Shown: positions 16,501-24,762, numbered from the stretch's first letter. The stretch is DNA of 49,811 nt from Chthoniobacter flavus (GCA_945861435.1 CAMAUX010000040.1:1-49811); one strand, 5' to 3'. A program made the numbers and translations. The notes: generated from the letters alone by a model not told the origin.

Positions 16501-17305
16501 CCGGATTTTTGGGAGACCAGAGGGCGGGCGCATTCACCTCGACCGCGGGAAGCGCTGCGGTGGCGGAAGGGGAGAGGCTTTGTGTGGATTCCTTCACGAC
16601 GGCGCCCTTCGGGTCCGTGATGCGGATCTTCAACTGGCACGCATCGCTGAATGCGCTCGGATTCGCGAGCTGCACCTCGATCGCGAGATGGCCGCGGCCG
16701 TCCTTCACCGTGGGGCGGAGAGCGACATGGTTGAGGGAGATGGCGGGCACGTAGGCGAGGCTGACGTGGCGGTAGAGGCCGCCGTACCGGTTGAAATCGC
16801 TGAGGTCGGAGGGGACGCTCTCGGCATCGCGGGAGTTGTCGCAGAGGACGGCGATGGGCACCTCGCCCTTGCACTCGGGACGCAGCGCCGCCTTGGCTGC
16901 GGCGTCGGTGATGTCGACCGTCCACTCGTCGTAACCACCGAGGTGTTCGGCCACTTTCTCAGTGTGCACGAAGACCTGCGACTTCTGACCTGCGCCGTCG
17001 AATTTCAGCAGGGTGCGTCCGCCGGGGTGCGGGTTGTTGATTTTGAGCCGGGTGCGATACCAGCCGGGACCTTGGTAGTAGCGGGCATCGGGATCCACGG
17101 AGTCACGCGCATTGAAGCAGTGCGGGAGGGTGACCGCGGCCCATGTGACGTTGTCGCTTGCAGCATCGCCGCGCCAGACCTCCCATGTGCTTCCGAGGGA
17201 GCCTTGATAATGTTCCCATCCGGTGGAAAGGCGTTGGAGCATCTCTGCGGCCGGGGCTGCGGAGGCTACTGCACAGAGGAGCAGGAGAAGGAGGAGACGT
17301 TTCAT
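13592..17305 (-). CDS. GH2 glycoside hydrolase fused to an alginate-lyase-family domain
   Basis: This is one uninterrupted frame of 1237 residues with a signal peptide (about 1-20). Residues about 25-300 are the GH2 sugar-binding and immunoglobulin-like domains (WYRTRLKINN, RYGGLYRHVSLAYVP). Residues about 300-580 are the TIM barrel, with the acid/base in LGNENDW (E415) and the probable nucleophile in FFHAEWGG (E499). Residues about 600-800 are C-terminal GH2 beta domains. A linker rich in Pro, Lys, Ala and Thr (about 805-885) leads to an alginate_lyase-type alpha-toroid (about 890-1215) with YWWPDPTKPDG near 910 and the NNHSVAF motif near 1072. GH2 enzymes cleave beta-galactosides, mannosides or glucuronides, and the lyase family cleaves uronate polymers by beta-elimination. 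Both active sites look intact. A sulfatase gene lies upstream on the same strand. The exact substrate is unknown. Confidence 0.88.
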   Translation of the reverse strand: MKRLLLLLLLCAVASAAPAAEMLQRLSTGWEHYQGSLGSTWEVWRGDAASDNVTWAAVTLPHCFNARDSVDPDARYYQGPGWYRTRLKINNPHPGGRTLLKFDGAGQKSQVFVHTEKVAEHLGGYDEWTVDITDAAAKAALRPECKGEVPIAVLCDNSRDAESVPSDLSDFNRYGGLYRHVSLAYVPAISLNHVALRPTVKDGRGHLAIEVQLANPSAFSDACQLKIRITDPKGAVVKESTQSLSPSATAALPAVEVNAPALWSPKNPALYQCVLTLTSKHGEQLVTEPFGFRSFEWVEHGPFKLNGERLLLRGTHYHEDHAGVAAAVPDEVVRQTLVAIKEMGANFVRLGHYQQAPLVLQLCDELGLLVWEEIPWCRGGIGGDRYQQQCRDMLKALISQHGNHPSVILWGLGNENDWPGDFEKQDKDAIRAFMKELHALAHQLDPSRLTTIRRCDFCKDIVDVYSPSIWAGWYSGRYTEYAAAAEKALKDTPRFFHAEWGGDSHARRFSEEPEKMIEQVAVGEGTAEKGKAYKKSGGKVRMSKDGDWSESYMVNLFDWHLKEQESLPSLTGSAQWIFKDFATPLRPENPVPRVNQKGLVSRDGIPKEGYYVFQSYWSEKPMIRLLGHEWAVRWGKPGEAKEVRVYSNCAQVELFADGKSLGTKNRDSKDFPAAGLRWMVQLNEGPNQLRAVARTPAGEIADEISVAYQAKPWGKPAKLTLSEIAQKDGTVTVEARMFDAEGVPCLDSASVVRFGMLGEGQLLDNLGTSTGSRVVQMYNGRAQISARISGHKLVFSAFSEGRRTQFLNVENKAAPAPTNKPAADPQGKPTGDPKPKSGTGSKTTKPKTDSAPGTAASGSAKTPGTQDAPVKPKATLDLAPLERERILKAAAQALTQPAVTITAFPAKLSEGGPNDFYSNGDYWWPDPTKPDGLPYIRRDGETNPNNFSQHRLVVKTLRDSVAALAAAHKITGDDQYVVKAAELLRCFFLDPKLRMTPHLNFAQAVPGVSPGRGIGIIDALHLIEIPAAVRVLEKSPVFPASMAEDLRAWFRELATWMVTSKNGREEAAAKNNHSVAFYLQLAVYADFTRDQEKLAACRKQYKEVFVARQMAEDGGFPLELARTKPYGYSIFQLDNMVLLCHVLSTIGDNLWEFTLPDGRCIRKAVAFLYPFLADKSKWTLKPDVQAWEGWPARQPSLLLAGLQFGEPTYIDLWKKLPADPTDPEVQRNIGVTQPILW

Positions 17306-17506
17306 GGGGGGTGGTGATGATCATTGCGCGCCTCGCCCAGAATGGATGAGGGAGAGATTGCTACTCACAATCGGGCCCGCGGTCGGAACGAAGAACCGCG
17401 CCGGGGGGAGGCTCGATTTGAGAGGGGTGGGGCGCAGTATTAGCGGGGGATGCCGGGAGGAAGCAACCGCCTGATGAGCCTGTGCGATGAGGCAGATTCT
17501 CTTGAA

Positions 17507-17831
17507 CCTCAATGCGGCGATGAAAACTTGTCGGATCTGATGTGAGTTGCTGTGGGAACGGAATTTGCAGCTTAAAATCATCCCGTTCCAGGCTCACCCG
17601 TTAGGTGAGTCTCTTTGATCCATCTTCAAAGTCTGGAACGACATGGCTGTTACCCTCAATTACCCAGGCACTGAGAGGACTCAGCAGTCACTTGAACCCG
17701 GAGAGTTCCCAATGGCCCACGGAACGCACTGAATACACGGACCACGCAACAGACTCTCAGCCTCCTCATTTCCCCCCCATTCCTTCCGCGCCGTCAGTGG
17801 ATTCGGTCGGCCGTCCATTCACGTTTTTAGG
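17507..17831 (+). repeat. MITE-like repeat, copy C (325 bp)
   Basis: This is the third full-length copy: it starts CCTCAATGCGGCGATG, ends TTTTTAGG, and is flanked by perfect TTGAA duplications (17502-17506 and 17832-17836). It occupies most of the 627-bp gap between the sulfatase stop and the start of the lyase fusion (both minus strand), so it may separate their transcription. The right-hand hairpin arm is more degraded than in copy A. Confidence 0.82.
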
Positions 17832-17932
17832 TTGAAGAGCCGGAAAGGCCGTGTCGTCGGTGCTTTGGCGGCATCGTGCAATGCAGTACCTGCGCGAGGT
17901 CTATCGGATCCGGTGTGGACGGGCAGACGGGT

Positions 17933-19516
17933 TCAGGGATGAGGGGCCGACGGGAACTGATTGAGAAGGAGCGCGGCGGCTTCGGCTTGTTCTGCGGAGT
18001 GGACCGGGTCGTCGGCGAGGTTGCGCGTCTCGGGTTGTTCGCCGCGGTGTGCGTAGAGTTCCTTGGCAACCACTGCGCCGGTCTTCCAATCCCGCCACTC
18101 CGTGTAACGCACGGAGGCGGTGCGGACACTGACGCCCATGGCACTCGGCACTTTTTCCGGCGTGCGGTCGAAGTAGGCGGGGCGCGGGTGTTGGGAGAAT
18201 GCGGCGGGTTTGAGGAGGGTGGCGGGATTTTTGAGAACGGGAAGGAGGCTGGTGCCTTCGGTGCCCGCGGCCGGCGGAAGGGAGCAGGCATCGGTGAGTG
18301 TGGGGAAGATGTCGAGGAGCTCGGAGAGGGAATCCGTGGGCCCGCGCGGTGCGTCTTTCGCCGGGAGGGAGATGAGGCAGGGAACCCGGGCGTCGAGTTC
18401 GAAGTTGGAGGTTTTGCCCCAGAGAGTGTGTTCGCCGAGGTGGTAGCCGTGGTCGCTGAGGAAGACGATGACGGTGCGCTCCGCGACGCCGGATTGATCG
18501 AGGGCGTCGAGGACTTTTCCGAGTTGGGCGTCCAGGTAGGAGATGTTGGCGAAATAGCCGTGTCGCATCTCTGCTGCTTGATCGGATGGGAGTTGGTCGG
18601 CGGTCATTTTTGGGCCGAGGATTTCGGTGCTTTTATGAAAGGCGATTTCCGGGGCGTTGACGGGACGTGAACTGTCGAAGGGGGTGAACTGGCTGCGCTG
18701 GTACATGTCCCAGTAGCGTTTGGGGGCACGGAAAGGCGCGTGCGGTTTCCAGAATCCGACGGCGAGGAAGAAGGGTTGGTCGCGGATTTCTGCGAGGACG
18801 CGGACGGCTTCGGCGGCGACGCGGCCGTCGTAATAGGCTTCATCTGGGAGGTCACGTGCCTCGCACATGGGGCCTGCGCCGTAAGAGAGGGTGGTGAGGG
18901 TGGCGAAGTTTTCGGGGAGGGGGGCGGTGGTTTGCGGGGCGTCGTCGCCGTGGTTGGCGTAGTGAAGAAATTCCGGGGCGGACCAGGAGCGCGGGTCGCC
19001 CTTCACCTCCGTGTGCCAGTTGTGGAAGATCTTGCCCACGCAGCGGCTGGTGTAGCCGTGAGATTTGAACCAGAGAGGGATGGTGGGGACGTCGGGGTTG
19101 GGGTCGCGGAAGTGGGTGCTGTTGTTCCAGACGCGGAGGGTGTCCGGGCGGCGGCCGGTGAGGAGGGAGGAGCGGGAGGGGTTGCAGACCGCCTGCTGAG
19201 CGTACATGCGGTTGAACTGCACGCTGCGGGCTGCGAGGCGGTCGAGGTTGGGGGTCTTTGCGAGGGAGCCGTAGGTGGAGAGTTCGGTGCGCAGGTCGTC
19301 GGTCATCAGGAACAGGACGTTGGTGCGCGGGGGCTGGCTGTTGGGAGGGGAGGATGGACCGCAGGGACAGGGATGGACTGCATGGAGGTCGGAGGGGCAG
19401 GCGGTTTGTCCGGGGGATGCGGTGGGTGCGGTGGCGGGGGGAGTGCGATCGATTGCGGGGGCGGCTTGGAGAGCGGCGGAGAGAATGCAGAGGGTGGCGA
19501 GGAGGGGGAGGTGCAT
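17933..19516 (-). CDS. Iduronate-2-sulfatase-like sulfatase
   Basis: The 527-residue protein has a signal peptide (about 1-18), followed by an unusual Pro/Cys-rich spacer (about 22-64) before the sulfatase core TNVLFLMTDDLRTELSTYG. The formylglycine motif is C111-N-P-S-R-S-S-L-L-T-G-R. Other family elements are KTPNLDRLAARSVQFNRMY, VGKIFHNWH, VGFWKPHAPF and the metal-binding SDHGYHLGEH. The overall pattern (FHNWH, KPHAPFRAPKRYWD, DHGYHLGEHTLWGK) is that of iduronate-2-sulfatase relatives. It hydrolyses sulfate esters in the periplasm or outside the cell after Cys-to-formylglycine conversion by a maturase not encoded here. It lies upstream of the GH2-lyase fusion on the same strand, suggesting shared polysaccharide use. 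Confidence 0.9.
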   Translation of the reverse strand: MHLPLLATLCILSAALQAAPAIDRTPPATAPTASPGQTACPSDLHAVHPCPCGPSSPPNSQPPRTNVLFLMTDDLRTELSTYGSLAKTPNLDRLAARSVQFNRMYAQQAVCNPSRSSLLTGRRPDTLRVWNNSTHFRDPNPDVPTIPLWFKSHGYTSRCVGKIFHNWHTEVKGDPRSWSAPEFLHYANHGDDAPQTTAPLPENFATLTTLSYGAGPMCEARDLPDEAYYDGRVAAEAVRVLAEIRDQPFFLAVGFWKPHAPFRAPKRYWDMYQRSQFTPFDSSRPVNAPEIAFHKSTEILGPKMTADQLPSDQAAEMRHGYFANISYLDAQLGKVLDALDQSGVAERTVIVFLSDHGYHLGEHTLWGKTSNFELDARVPCLISLPAKDAPRGPTDSLSELLDIFPTLTDACSLPPAAGTEGTSLLPVLKNPATLLKPAAFSQHPRPAYFDRTPEKVPSAMGVSVRTASVRYTEWRDWKTGAVVAKELYAHRGEQPETRNLADDPVHSAEQAEAAALLLNQFPSAPHP

Positions 19517-19590
19517 GGGGTGGCGAGTGCTGGAGTGTTGATGCGGGTAAATAATAGAGTGCGGGGTGGTGCGGAGCCTCAGAGCCGAGC

Positions 19591-19612
19591 CGATAAGGGC
19601 AGGAAAAGTTTC
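19591..19612 (-). repeat. Short dispersed repeat, minus-strand copy
   Basis: On the minus strand this reads ACTTTTCCTGCCCTTATCGG, a variant of the core found at 861-882, 946-965 and 19983-20000. Confidence 0.5.
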
Positions 19613-19637
19613 CTTCGGAGAACACCTGCGTACAAGA

Positions 19638-19756
19638 GCGATGGGCGGAGGGTTGGCCCGCGGAACCCACGGACGGCACGGAAAGGATGAAGGGGAATGA
19701 GGAGGGTGAGAGTTGTTTTGTGGTCCGTGCGTTCAGTGCGTTCCGTGGGCTATTGA
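19638..19756 (-). repeat. Divergent partial MITE-like fragment, copy D
   Basis: On the minus strand this carries the right-hand part of the MITE-like repeat: CCCACGGAACGCACTGAA, CGCACGGACCAC, ACTCTC, CCTCCTCATTCCCC, TTTCCGTGCCGTCCGTGG. Similarity covers only about 110 bases, in inverted orientation to copies A-C, and I see no clear duplication. The rest of 19517-20301 (785 bp between divergent genes) holds two short dispersed repeats, a CATGCC/GGCATG palindrome near 19856, and no recognisable gene. Confidence 0.6.
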
Positions 19757-19978
19757 GAACCGGCAGGGACGGGCTGGAATGGCACTGAGTTAAGGGTATC
19801 GGCCATGCCTCGATGGGGTATTTCGGCCACGAAACAGTCGCTCTCACCATCAGCATGCCGGAGGCATGAAAGCCCGCCGTTGAACGCAATCCGGAAAGCG
19901 GGTGGAGGGAAGCAGCGGATCGTGATTCCCCTCGCGAAGCGTCCCGGGCTGGGGCGCGAAAAGGACGACTATGAGAGG

Positions 19979-20000
19979 AGATCTTGCCGGTCCCTATTGG
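19979..20000 (+). repeat. Short dispersed repeat
   Basis: AGATCTTGCCGGTCCCTATT and the following GG form another variant of the TTTTGCCTGTCCCTATCGG core. Confidence 0.5.
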
Positions 20001-20301
20001 CATTACTAGTGAGACACGATGTCGTGGCGGATCGAGCCGGCGAAGTGGAGCGGTTGCGGACGATTCAAAGCACGGAGTGGAGCTGCCAAGCTCGAGGGCA
20101 CGGGAATGATATCCAAAAGGGAATCGCAACCTTTTGTTAGCAAATGAGAAGAGTTCAATTTAGACAAGCAGTGCCTAATGCACGACCGAAGTTCGGATAC
20201 TGCGTAAGCAAGCAAACACCAAGCACCGAGCCTGCTCATGAGCTGACTCCTTTTTGCGCAGGAATGGGGAGCGTCGAATCAGCGTGCGGGTTCATTCAAT
20301 A

Positions 20302-21834
20302 ATGAAAAAGCCCGTCATTGCCGCGCTTATGTTGGCAGCAACCGCCCATGCAGCCGAGGAAACGGCCGTGCCAGCGCTTGTTGTCAAACCTGGGAGAACA
20401 AGCAACACCGGCGATTTCGTCGTTGGCTACCGGTTTGCGGTCGACAAGCCGATGACCGTCACGGCCGTCGGCGTGACCGACCAGAACAGCGACGGGAGAC
20501 TCAACGAACCCGTGCCGATGAAACTGGCCCTCTGGGAAGCGTCGGGCAAGGTGCTCATTACCACGGAAGTGCCCTTGACCACGACCGTTGAGAACGGCGC
20601 CTTTTATAGAGATATCGAGCCGCTGAAACTGGCCATCGGCAGCTACGTCATAGGTGCGGTAACCCACAAAGGTGGCGAACGTTTTTTCTACGATTCACCG
20701 ATTGAATCCGCTCCCGGGGTGCGCTGGGAAGAGGGACGCTACGGGGCGGGCACAGTACTCGTGTTTCCTAAAAACAAACGCGTGCCTGCCAGTTCCTATT
20801 TCGGACCTGTATTTAAGGTGCTCGCAAGCGCATCTGGCACAGTTAAAAAATCATCTTCGCTAAAAGTCACGCAGCCGACGGAACGCGCCGTCTTCCAGCG
20901 CAATGAGTTCGGTACTGCCGAGGTCCCGGTGGCTGTCACGATATCGGACGGACAGGCGGACGGGGTTGAAGTTCGCGCAGTCAACCGCCAGACACAGTTG
21001 CCGCTGAAGGACTGGGCAAAGGTCACGAACGACATGAAACTCGCGCTGCCAGCGGGTTGGTATCAACTCGAATTCCGTGCCAAGAAACACGATGGAGAGG
21101 TAATCACCGGTGCGGTCGAACGGGTAGGTGTCGGAGAAGTGTTTGTAACTTGCGGCCAATCGAATTCCGCCAATCACGGCAAGCCAGCACAAAAAGCGCG
21201 GGATGACCGGGTGTCTTCTTGCAACTTCGAGAATGGTCTTTGGCGGCACGGCGACGACCCACAGCCCGGCGCCACAGGTGGGGGAGGCTCGCCGTGGGCA
21301 CTCCTCGGCGACCTGCTCGTCAAGGGGTACGACGTCCCGGTCGGTTTTCTATGTGTGGGTGTCGGCAGCACGGGGGTGAGGTTCTGGAGTCCTTCTGGAA
21401 AGGGTTACGTGAAGTTGGAAAAAGCCTTACAATTGGCGGGAGCGCACGGATGCCGTGCAGTTCTCTGGCATCAAGGTGAGTCGGATTCCATTTCCGGAAC
21501 GTCGGCGGAGAATTACGCAAGAATGTTGAGTGAAACGATCACCCGATCACGCACTGATGCCGGGTGGGATGTGCCCTGGGGCGTCGCACTGGCGTCATTC
21601 CATCCTTCCTCGCAAGCCACCCCCGAGCGACAGGCCTTGGTGTTGGCAGGGCAACGGGAAACCATTGCGAGAGTGAAGGGCGTATTTCAAGGGCCGGAGA
21701 CGGATAGTTTTCACTCGCAAGGGTGGCTTGGCGACACTGTCCATTTCAACGCGCAGGGTCTCGCCGCACACGCACAAGGATGGGCGGATGCGTTGGCGCC
21801 GCTCATAAAAAGTCAACCGAAGCCAAAGCCGTAA
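20302..21834 (+). CDS. Sialate O-acetylesterase-like esterase with N-terminal beta domain
   Basis: The start is at MKKPVIAALMLAATAHAAEE (cleaved signal about 1-18), giving 510 residues. Residues about 25-180 are a beta-rich, DUF4082-like domain (VVGYRFAVDKPMTVTAVGV). From about 270 the SASA/SGNH-type esterase begins: VFVTCGQSNSANHG carries the nucleophile Ser, AVLWHQGESDS is the conserved block with Gly and the oxyanion region, and DTVHFNAQG supplies the catalytic Asp/His near the C-terminus. Such enzymes remove O-acetyl groups from sugars. The sulfatase gene starts 25 bp downstream, so acetyl and sulfate groups are probably stripped from the same glycan. The export signal places it in the periplasm or outside. 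Confidence 0.86.
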   Translation: MKKPVIAALMLAATAHAAEETAVPALVVKPGRTSNTGDFVVGYRFAVDKPMTVTAVGVTDQNSDGRLNEPVPMKLALWEASGKVLITTEVPLTTTVENGAFYRDIEPLKLAIGSYVIGAVTHKGGERFFYDSPIESAPGVRWEEGRYGAGTVLVFPKNKRVPASSYFGPVFKVLASASGTVKKSSSLKVTQPTERAVFQRNEFGTAEVPVAVTISDGQADGVEVRAVNRQTQLPLKDWAKVTNDMKLALPAGWYQLEFRAKKHDGEVITGAVERVGVGEVFVTCGQSNSANHGKPAQKARDDRVSSCNFENGLWRHGDDPQPGATGGGGSPWALLGDLLVKGYDVPVGFLCVGVGSTGVRFWSPSGKGYVKLEKALQLAGAHGCRAVLWHQGESDSISGTSAENYARMLSETITRSRTDAGWDVPWGVALASFHPSSQATPERQALVLAGQRETIARVKGVFQGPETDSFHSQGWLGDTVHFNAQGLAAHAQGWADALAPLIKSQPKPKP

Positions 21835-21859
21835 ACCTGAAGGCGCTCACGTCGAATCA

Positions 21860-23389
21860 ATGAAAAAGCACAATTCAAGTCTGCTGATCGCAGTCCTGTT
21901 TACTGTCGGCGTCTTTGCCCCGGCTGTGGCTTCTACAGCGGATAAGCCCAACGTGCTCCTCATCCTCGTCGATGACATGGGGTGGGGCGACCCGCAGTGC
22001 TTCAATCCACAGTCGAAAATTGCGACGCCGAACATCGACAGTTTGGCGGCGGAGGGAATGAAGTTCACGAATGCTCATGCGGGGGCGTCCATTTGCGTGC
22101 CGAGCCGATACAGCCTGCTCGCGGGGCGGATGCCGTATCGCAATTGGAATGCTGCGGCGGTGAAGCGGACCAGGAAGGGCGAACTAAGCCCGCTTGAAAA
22201 GAAGCACTTCCCTCAACCTCAGCTTCAACACGAGCCGGGGCGGCTGAATCTCGCGACGTTGATGAAGCGCCGGGGCTATGCGACGGCTTGCGTGGGCAAA
22301 TGGCATCAGGGCATGTCTTCGGAGGCCGAGGCAGATGGCACGCTGAAGATGACACCGGTGGATTTCGGCTTCGATTACTACTTCGGCTTCGATGCACCGG
22401 AGCAAGGCCCGTATGCGTTCATCGAGAATAAGCGTTTCGTCGTCGCTCCGACGGAGACGATTGCGGATCACCCGGGCGAAGGCGTGACGAACTCCGAGAC
22501 GCAAGGGGCGCATTGGCGCAAAGGTCTGTCGGCACCGGATTGGAAGTTTGACGGCATCCTCTCGACCATCGGCGGCAAGACCGACGCTTGGTTGACGAAA
22601 CAGTCGGTAAACGGCGGCAAAGAACCCTTTTTCCTCTACTACGCCCTCCCCGCGCCTCATGCGCCTTGGGCGACGGCAGGCGAATTCAAGGGCAGGAGCG
22701 AGGCAGGGCAATATGGCGACTATGTGATGAATGTGGACGCGATGATCGGCCAGGTGCTGGCCACCTTGGACAAGTTGAAACTGAAGGAGAACACGCTGAT
22801 CGTCTTCTCCAGCGACAACGGTCCCGTCTGGTATGCACAGGATATCGAGAAGTTCGGCCATCGAGCCGCCGGTCCGTGGAATGGGATGAAAGGAGCGCTC
22901 ACGGATGCCGGCCATCGTATGCCCTTCATTGCAAGCTGGCCTGGCAGGATCCAAGCAGGCAGCGCGTGCGGCGAGTTGATTTGTTTCACCGATATGATGG
23001 CGACCATGGCTTCGCTGCTCGGCGAAAAACTCCCGACCGATGCTGGCGAGGACAGTTTCGACATCTCTCCCCTGCTGCGAGGCGAAAAACCCGCCCAACC
23101 CATCCGTAACGGCATGGTGCACGTGAATTACGGTTCCTACACGCTCGCGGTCCGCGAAGGCGACTGGAAGCTCATCTTGCCGTCAGGCATCTATGTCGTG
23201 GAAGACGGCGCCATCACCCCAGATCACATCGTCGAGACCAAAGGCAAAGGCCCCAACGACAAGTTTCACCTCTACAACCTCCGGGCCGACCCCGGCGAGG
23301 CGACGAACGTCTTCACGCAAGAGCCGGGTAAAGCGAAGGAACTTTTCACTGCGCTGAAGGTGGACATCGCCCGCGGGAGAAGTCGTTGA
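21860..23389 (+). CDS. Arylsulfatase-type sulfatase
   Basis: The 509-residue protein has a signal peptide (about 1-25) and begins the core with KPNVLLILVDDMGWGDPQCF. The formylglycine cysteine is C79 in C-V-P-S-R-Y-S-L-L-A-G-R. Metal-site and fold motifs follow: TPNIDSLAAEGMKFTNAHAG, CVGKWHQGM, PAPHAPW and IVFSSDNGPVW, with a typical C-terminal LYNLRADPGEATNV. It is preceded by the acetylesterase gene (25 bp) and followed after 28 bp by a broken deacetylase frame, so the three formed an operon. It should cleave sulfate esters from a carbohydrate outside the cytoplasm once converted by a formylglycine-generating enzyme encoded elsewhere. Confidence 0.92.
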   Translation: MKKHNSSLLIAVLFTVGVFAPAVASTADKPNVLLILVDDMGWGDPQCFNPQSKIATPNIDSLAAEGMKFTNAHAGASICVPSRYSLLAGRMPYRNWNAAAVKRTRKGELSPLEKKHFPQPQLQHEPGRLNLATLMKRRGYATACVGKWHQGMSSEAEADGTLKMTPVDFGFDYYFGFDAPEQGPYAFIENKRFVVAPTETIADHPGEGVTNSETQGAHWRKGLSAPDWKFDGILSTIGGKTDAWLTKQSVNGGKEPFFLYYALPAPHAPWATAGEFKGRSEAGQYGDYVMNVDAMIGQVLATLDKLKLKENTLIVFSSDNGPVWYAQDIEKFGHRAAGPWNGMKGALTDAGHRMPFIASWPGRIQAGSACGELICFTDMMATMASLLGEKLPTDAGEDSFDISPLLRGEKPAQPIRNGMVHVNYGSYTLAVREGDWKLILPSGIYVVEDGAITPDHIVETKGKGPNDKFHLYNLRADPGEATNVFTQEPGKAKELFTALKVDIARGRSR

Positions 23390-23417
23390 TCGCCCACATC
23401 ATTTCTTTCTGCAGGCA

Positions 23418-23630
23418 GTGAGACGTTCGCTGACACTGCACGGTGCACTGCTGGTGACCGCGCTGACGACGCTCCAGGCCGGTTCCGCTCAAAGCCCAGC
23501 CACCATCCGCATCGTGAATTTCAAGAGCGACCGTACGGCATCGGTCTCGATGACGCTCGACGGCGGCCTGCGCAATCCGGACGAGTTTGCGGTGCCGCTG
23601 CTGAATCGGTGCGGGATCAAGGCGACGTGA
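23418..23630 (+). pseudogene. Truncated polysaccharide deacetylase
   Basis: A 70-codon frame (GTG start) encodes a signal-like N-terminus (ALLVTALTTLQAGSAQS). The first block of a NodB-type polysaccharide deacetylase follows: SVSMTLDGGLRNPDEFAVPL then LNRCGIKAT, normally continuing into FF and the rest of the barrel. It stops at TGA instead, and the metal-binding DD of the usual FDDG is DG here. The rest of the domain is missing, and a ~50-bp degenerate repeat lies right after the stop. It was probably the third gene of the esterase-sulfatase operon. A short genuine protein is unlikely because the catalytic domain is absent. Confidence 0.65.
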
Positions 23631-23652
23631 CTTCTAGGCGTTTCCTTTCACG

Positions 23653-23703
23653 CCCTTTGCACCCGAAACGGTCGGAATGCGGGAGGGGGCCGGGAAGTGA
23701 GGG
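23653..23703 (+). repeat. 60-bp repeat family, degenerate copy 1
   Basis: ACGGTCGGAATGCGGGAGG followed by GGGCCGGGAAGTGAGGGG resembles the right half of the near-identical repeats at 25265-25328 and 47119-47183. It sits immediately after the truncated deacetylase. Confidence 0.5.
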
Positions 23704-23799
23704 GCTCTGGGTCGCGCATCTGGCCGTTTGATGGCAAGCAGAACATTCCTCGCATCCTTCTCGTAGCGCGGGGCGCGGGATGCGGGTAAGACTAAGCCC

Positions 23800-24762
23800 A
23801 TGACTCGTTTCCAACGTGTTGCCGTCACTGCTTTTGTTTGCTTGGAGATCCTTATTTTCATCGGGGCCGGGGTGCGGGCGACTGGGTCGGGGCTGGGGTG
23901 CCCGGACTGGCCGTTCTGCTACGGGCGCATGGTGCCGCCGACGAGCGCGGATCAGATCGATTTCACAAAGCTGGACATCGAGAAGTTCCGGAAAAAAGCG
24001 GCGCAGCATGGTCGTGATCCGTCAACGATCACGCCGGAGACGCTGCGGGCTGAGTTCAATCCGGTGGCGACGTGGATCGAGTATTTCAACCGCCTGAGCA
24101 GCATCCCGGTCAGCCTGAGTGTGCTGGCGCTGTTTGTGGCATCGTTTTGGCAGCCACGCACGGTGGTGAAGTGGACGGCGTTTGCGGCGCTGGTGCTGCT
24201 GCTGGTGAATGCATGGCTGGGTGCGCGTGTGGTGCTCAGTGGCTTGAAGCCGGGCACGATCACGCTGCACATGGGGTTGGCGATCTTGATGCAATGCGTG
24301 CTGGTCTTCACCGCGTGGCGCGGTCGCGATGATCCGTGGCGCTTCGTGATGAATCCGCGGGCGATCCAGGTGGCGCTGGTTCTCTTTGGGTTGGTGGCGA
24401 TCGAAGGCGTCATGGGCAGCCAGGTGCGTGAGATGACGGACGAACTTGCGCGCACGCATGTCGGTCAGCCGCGCTCGGCTTGGGTGGGCGAGCTGGAGCA
24501 GACGATGGTGTACCTGGTGCATCGCAGCTTCTCGTGGCTGATCGTTGGCACGGCGATTCTGTTTTATCGGAATTCGCGTCGCGCGTCGTGGCTGGAGAAG
24601 GGCATCGTCGGGCTCGTGTTTGCGCAGATGCTGCTGGGCGTGGTGCTCGCGCGCGTGGGCATTCTAGCCGTCGCGCAGATCCTGCACATCGGTTTATCCT
24701 CGCTGCTGGTGAGCGGCTTGTGTCTCTGGCTCCTGGCGGCGCGCAGGCCGGCACAGGTCTGA
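23800..24762 (+). CDS. ctaA: Heme A synthase (COX15/CtaA family)
   Basis: The 320-residue integral membrane protein has about eight hydrophobic helices. The family signature GAGVRATGSGLGCPDWPFCY is at residues 22-41 and includes the cysteine pair C34/C40 seen in many CtaA proteins. Conserved heme-ligand histidines are H157 (TITLHMGL), H241 (VYLVHRSFSW) and H296 (ILHIGLSS). The motif EXXHR of the first heme site reads E94-Y-F-N97-R98, so one of the four usual histidines is Asn. The enzyme converts heme O to heme A for aa3-type oxidases. No ctaB or cytochrome oxidase gene is in the window. Neighbours on both sides are pseudogenes, and it looks like a solitary housekeeping gene. Confidence 0.9.
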   Translation: MTRFQRVAVTAFVCLEILIFIGAGVRATGSGLGCPDWPFCYGRMVPPTSADQIDFTKLDIEKFRKKAAQHGRDPSTITPETLRAEFNPVATWIEYFNRLSSIPVSLSVLALFVASFWQPRTVVKWTAFAALVLLLVNAWLGARVVLSGLKPGTITLHMGLAILMQCVLVFTAWRGRDDPWRFVMNPRAIQVALVLFGLVAIEGVMGSQVREMTDELARTHVGQPRSAWVGELEQTMVYLVHRSFSWLIVGTAILFYRNSRRASWLEKGIVGLVFAQMLLGVVLARVGILAVAQILHIGLSSLLVSGLCLWLLAARRPAQV

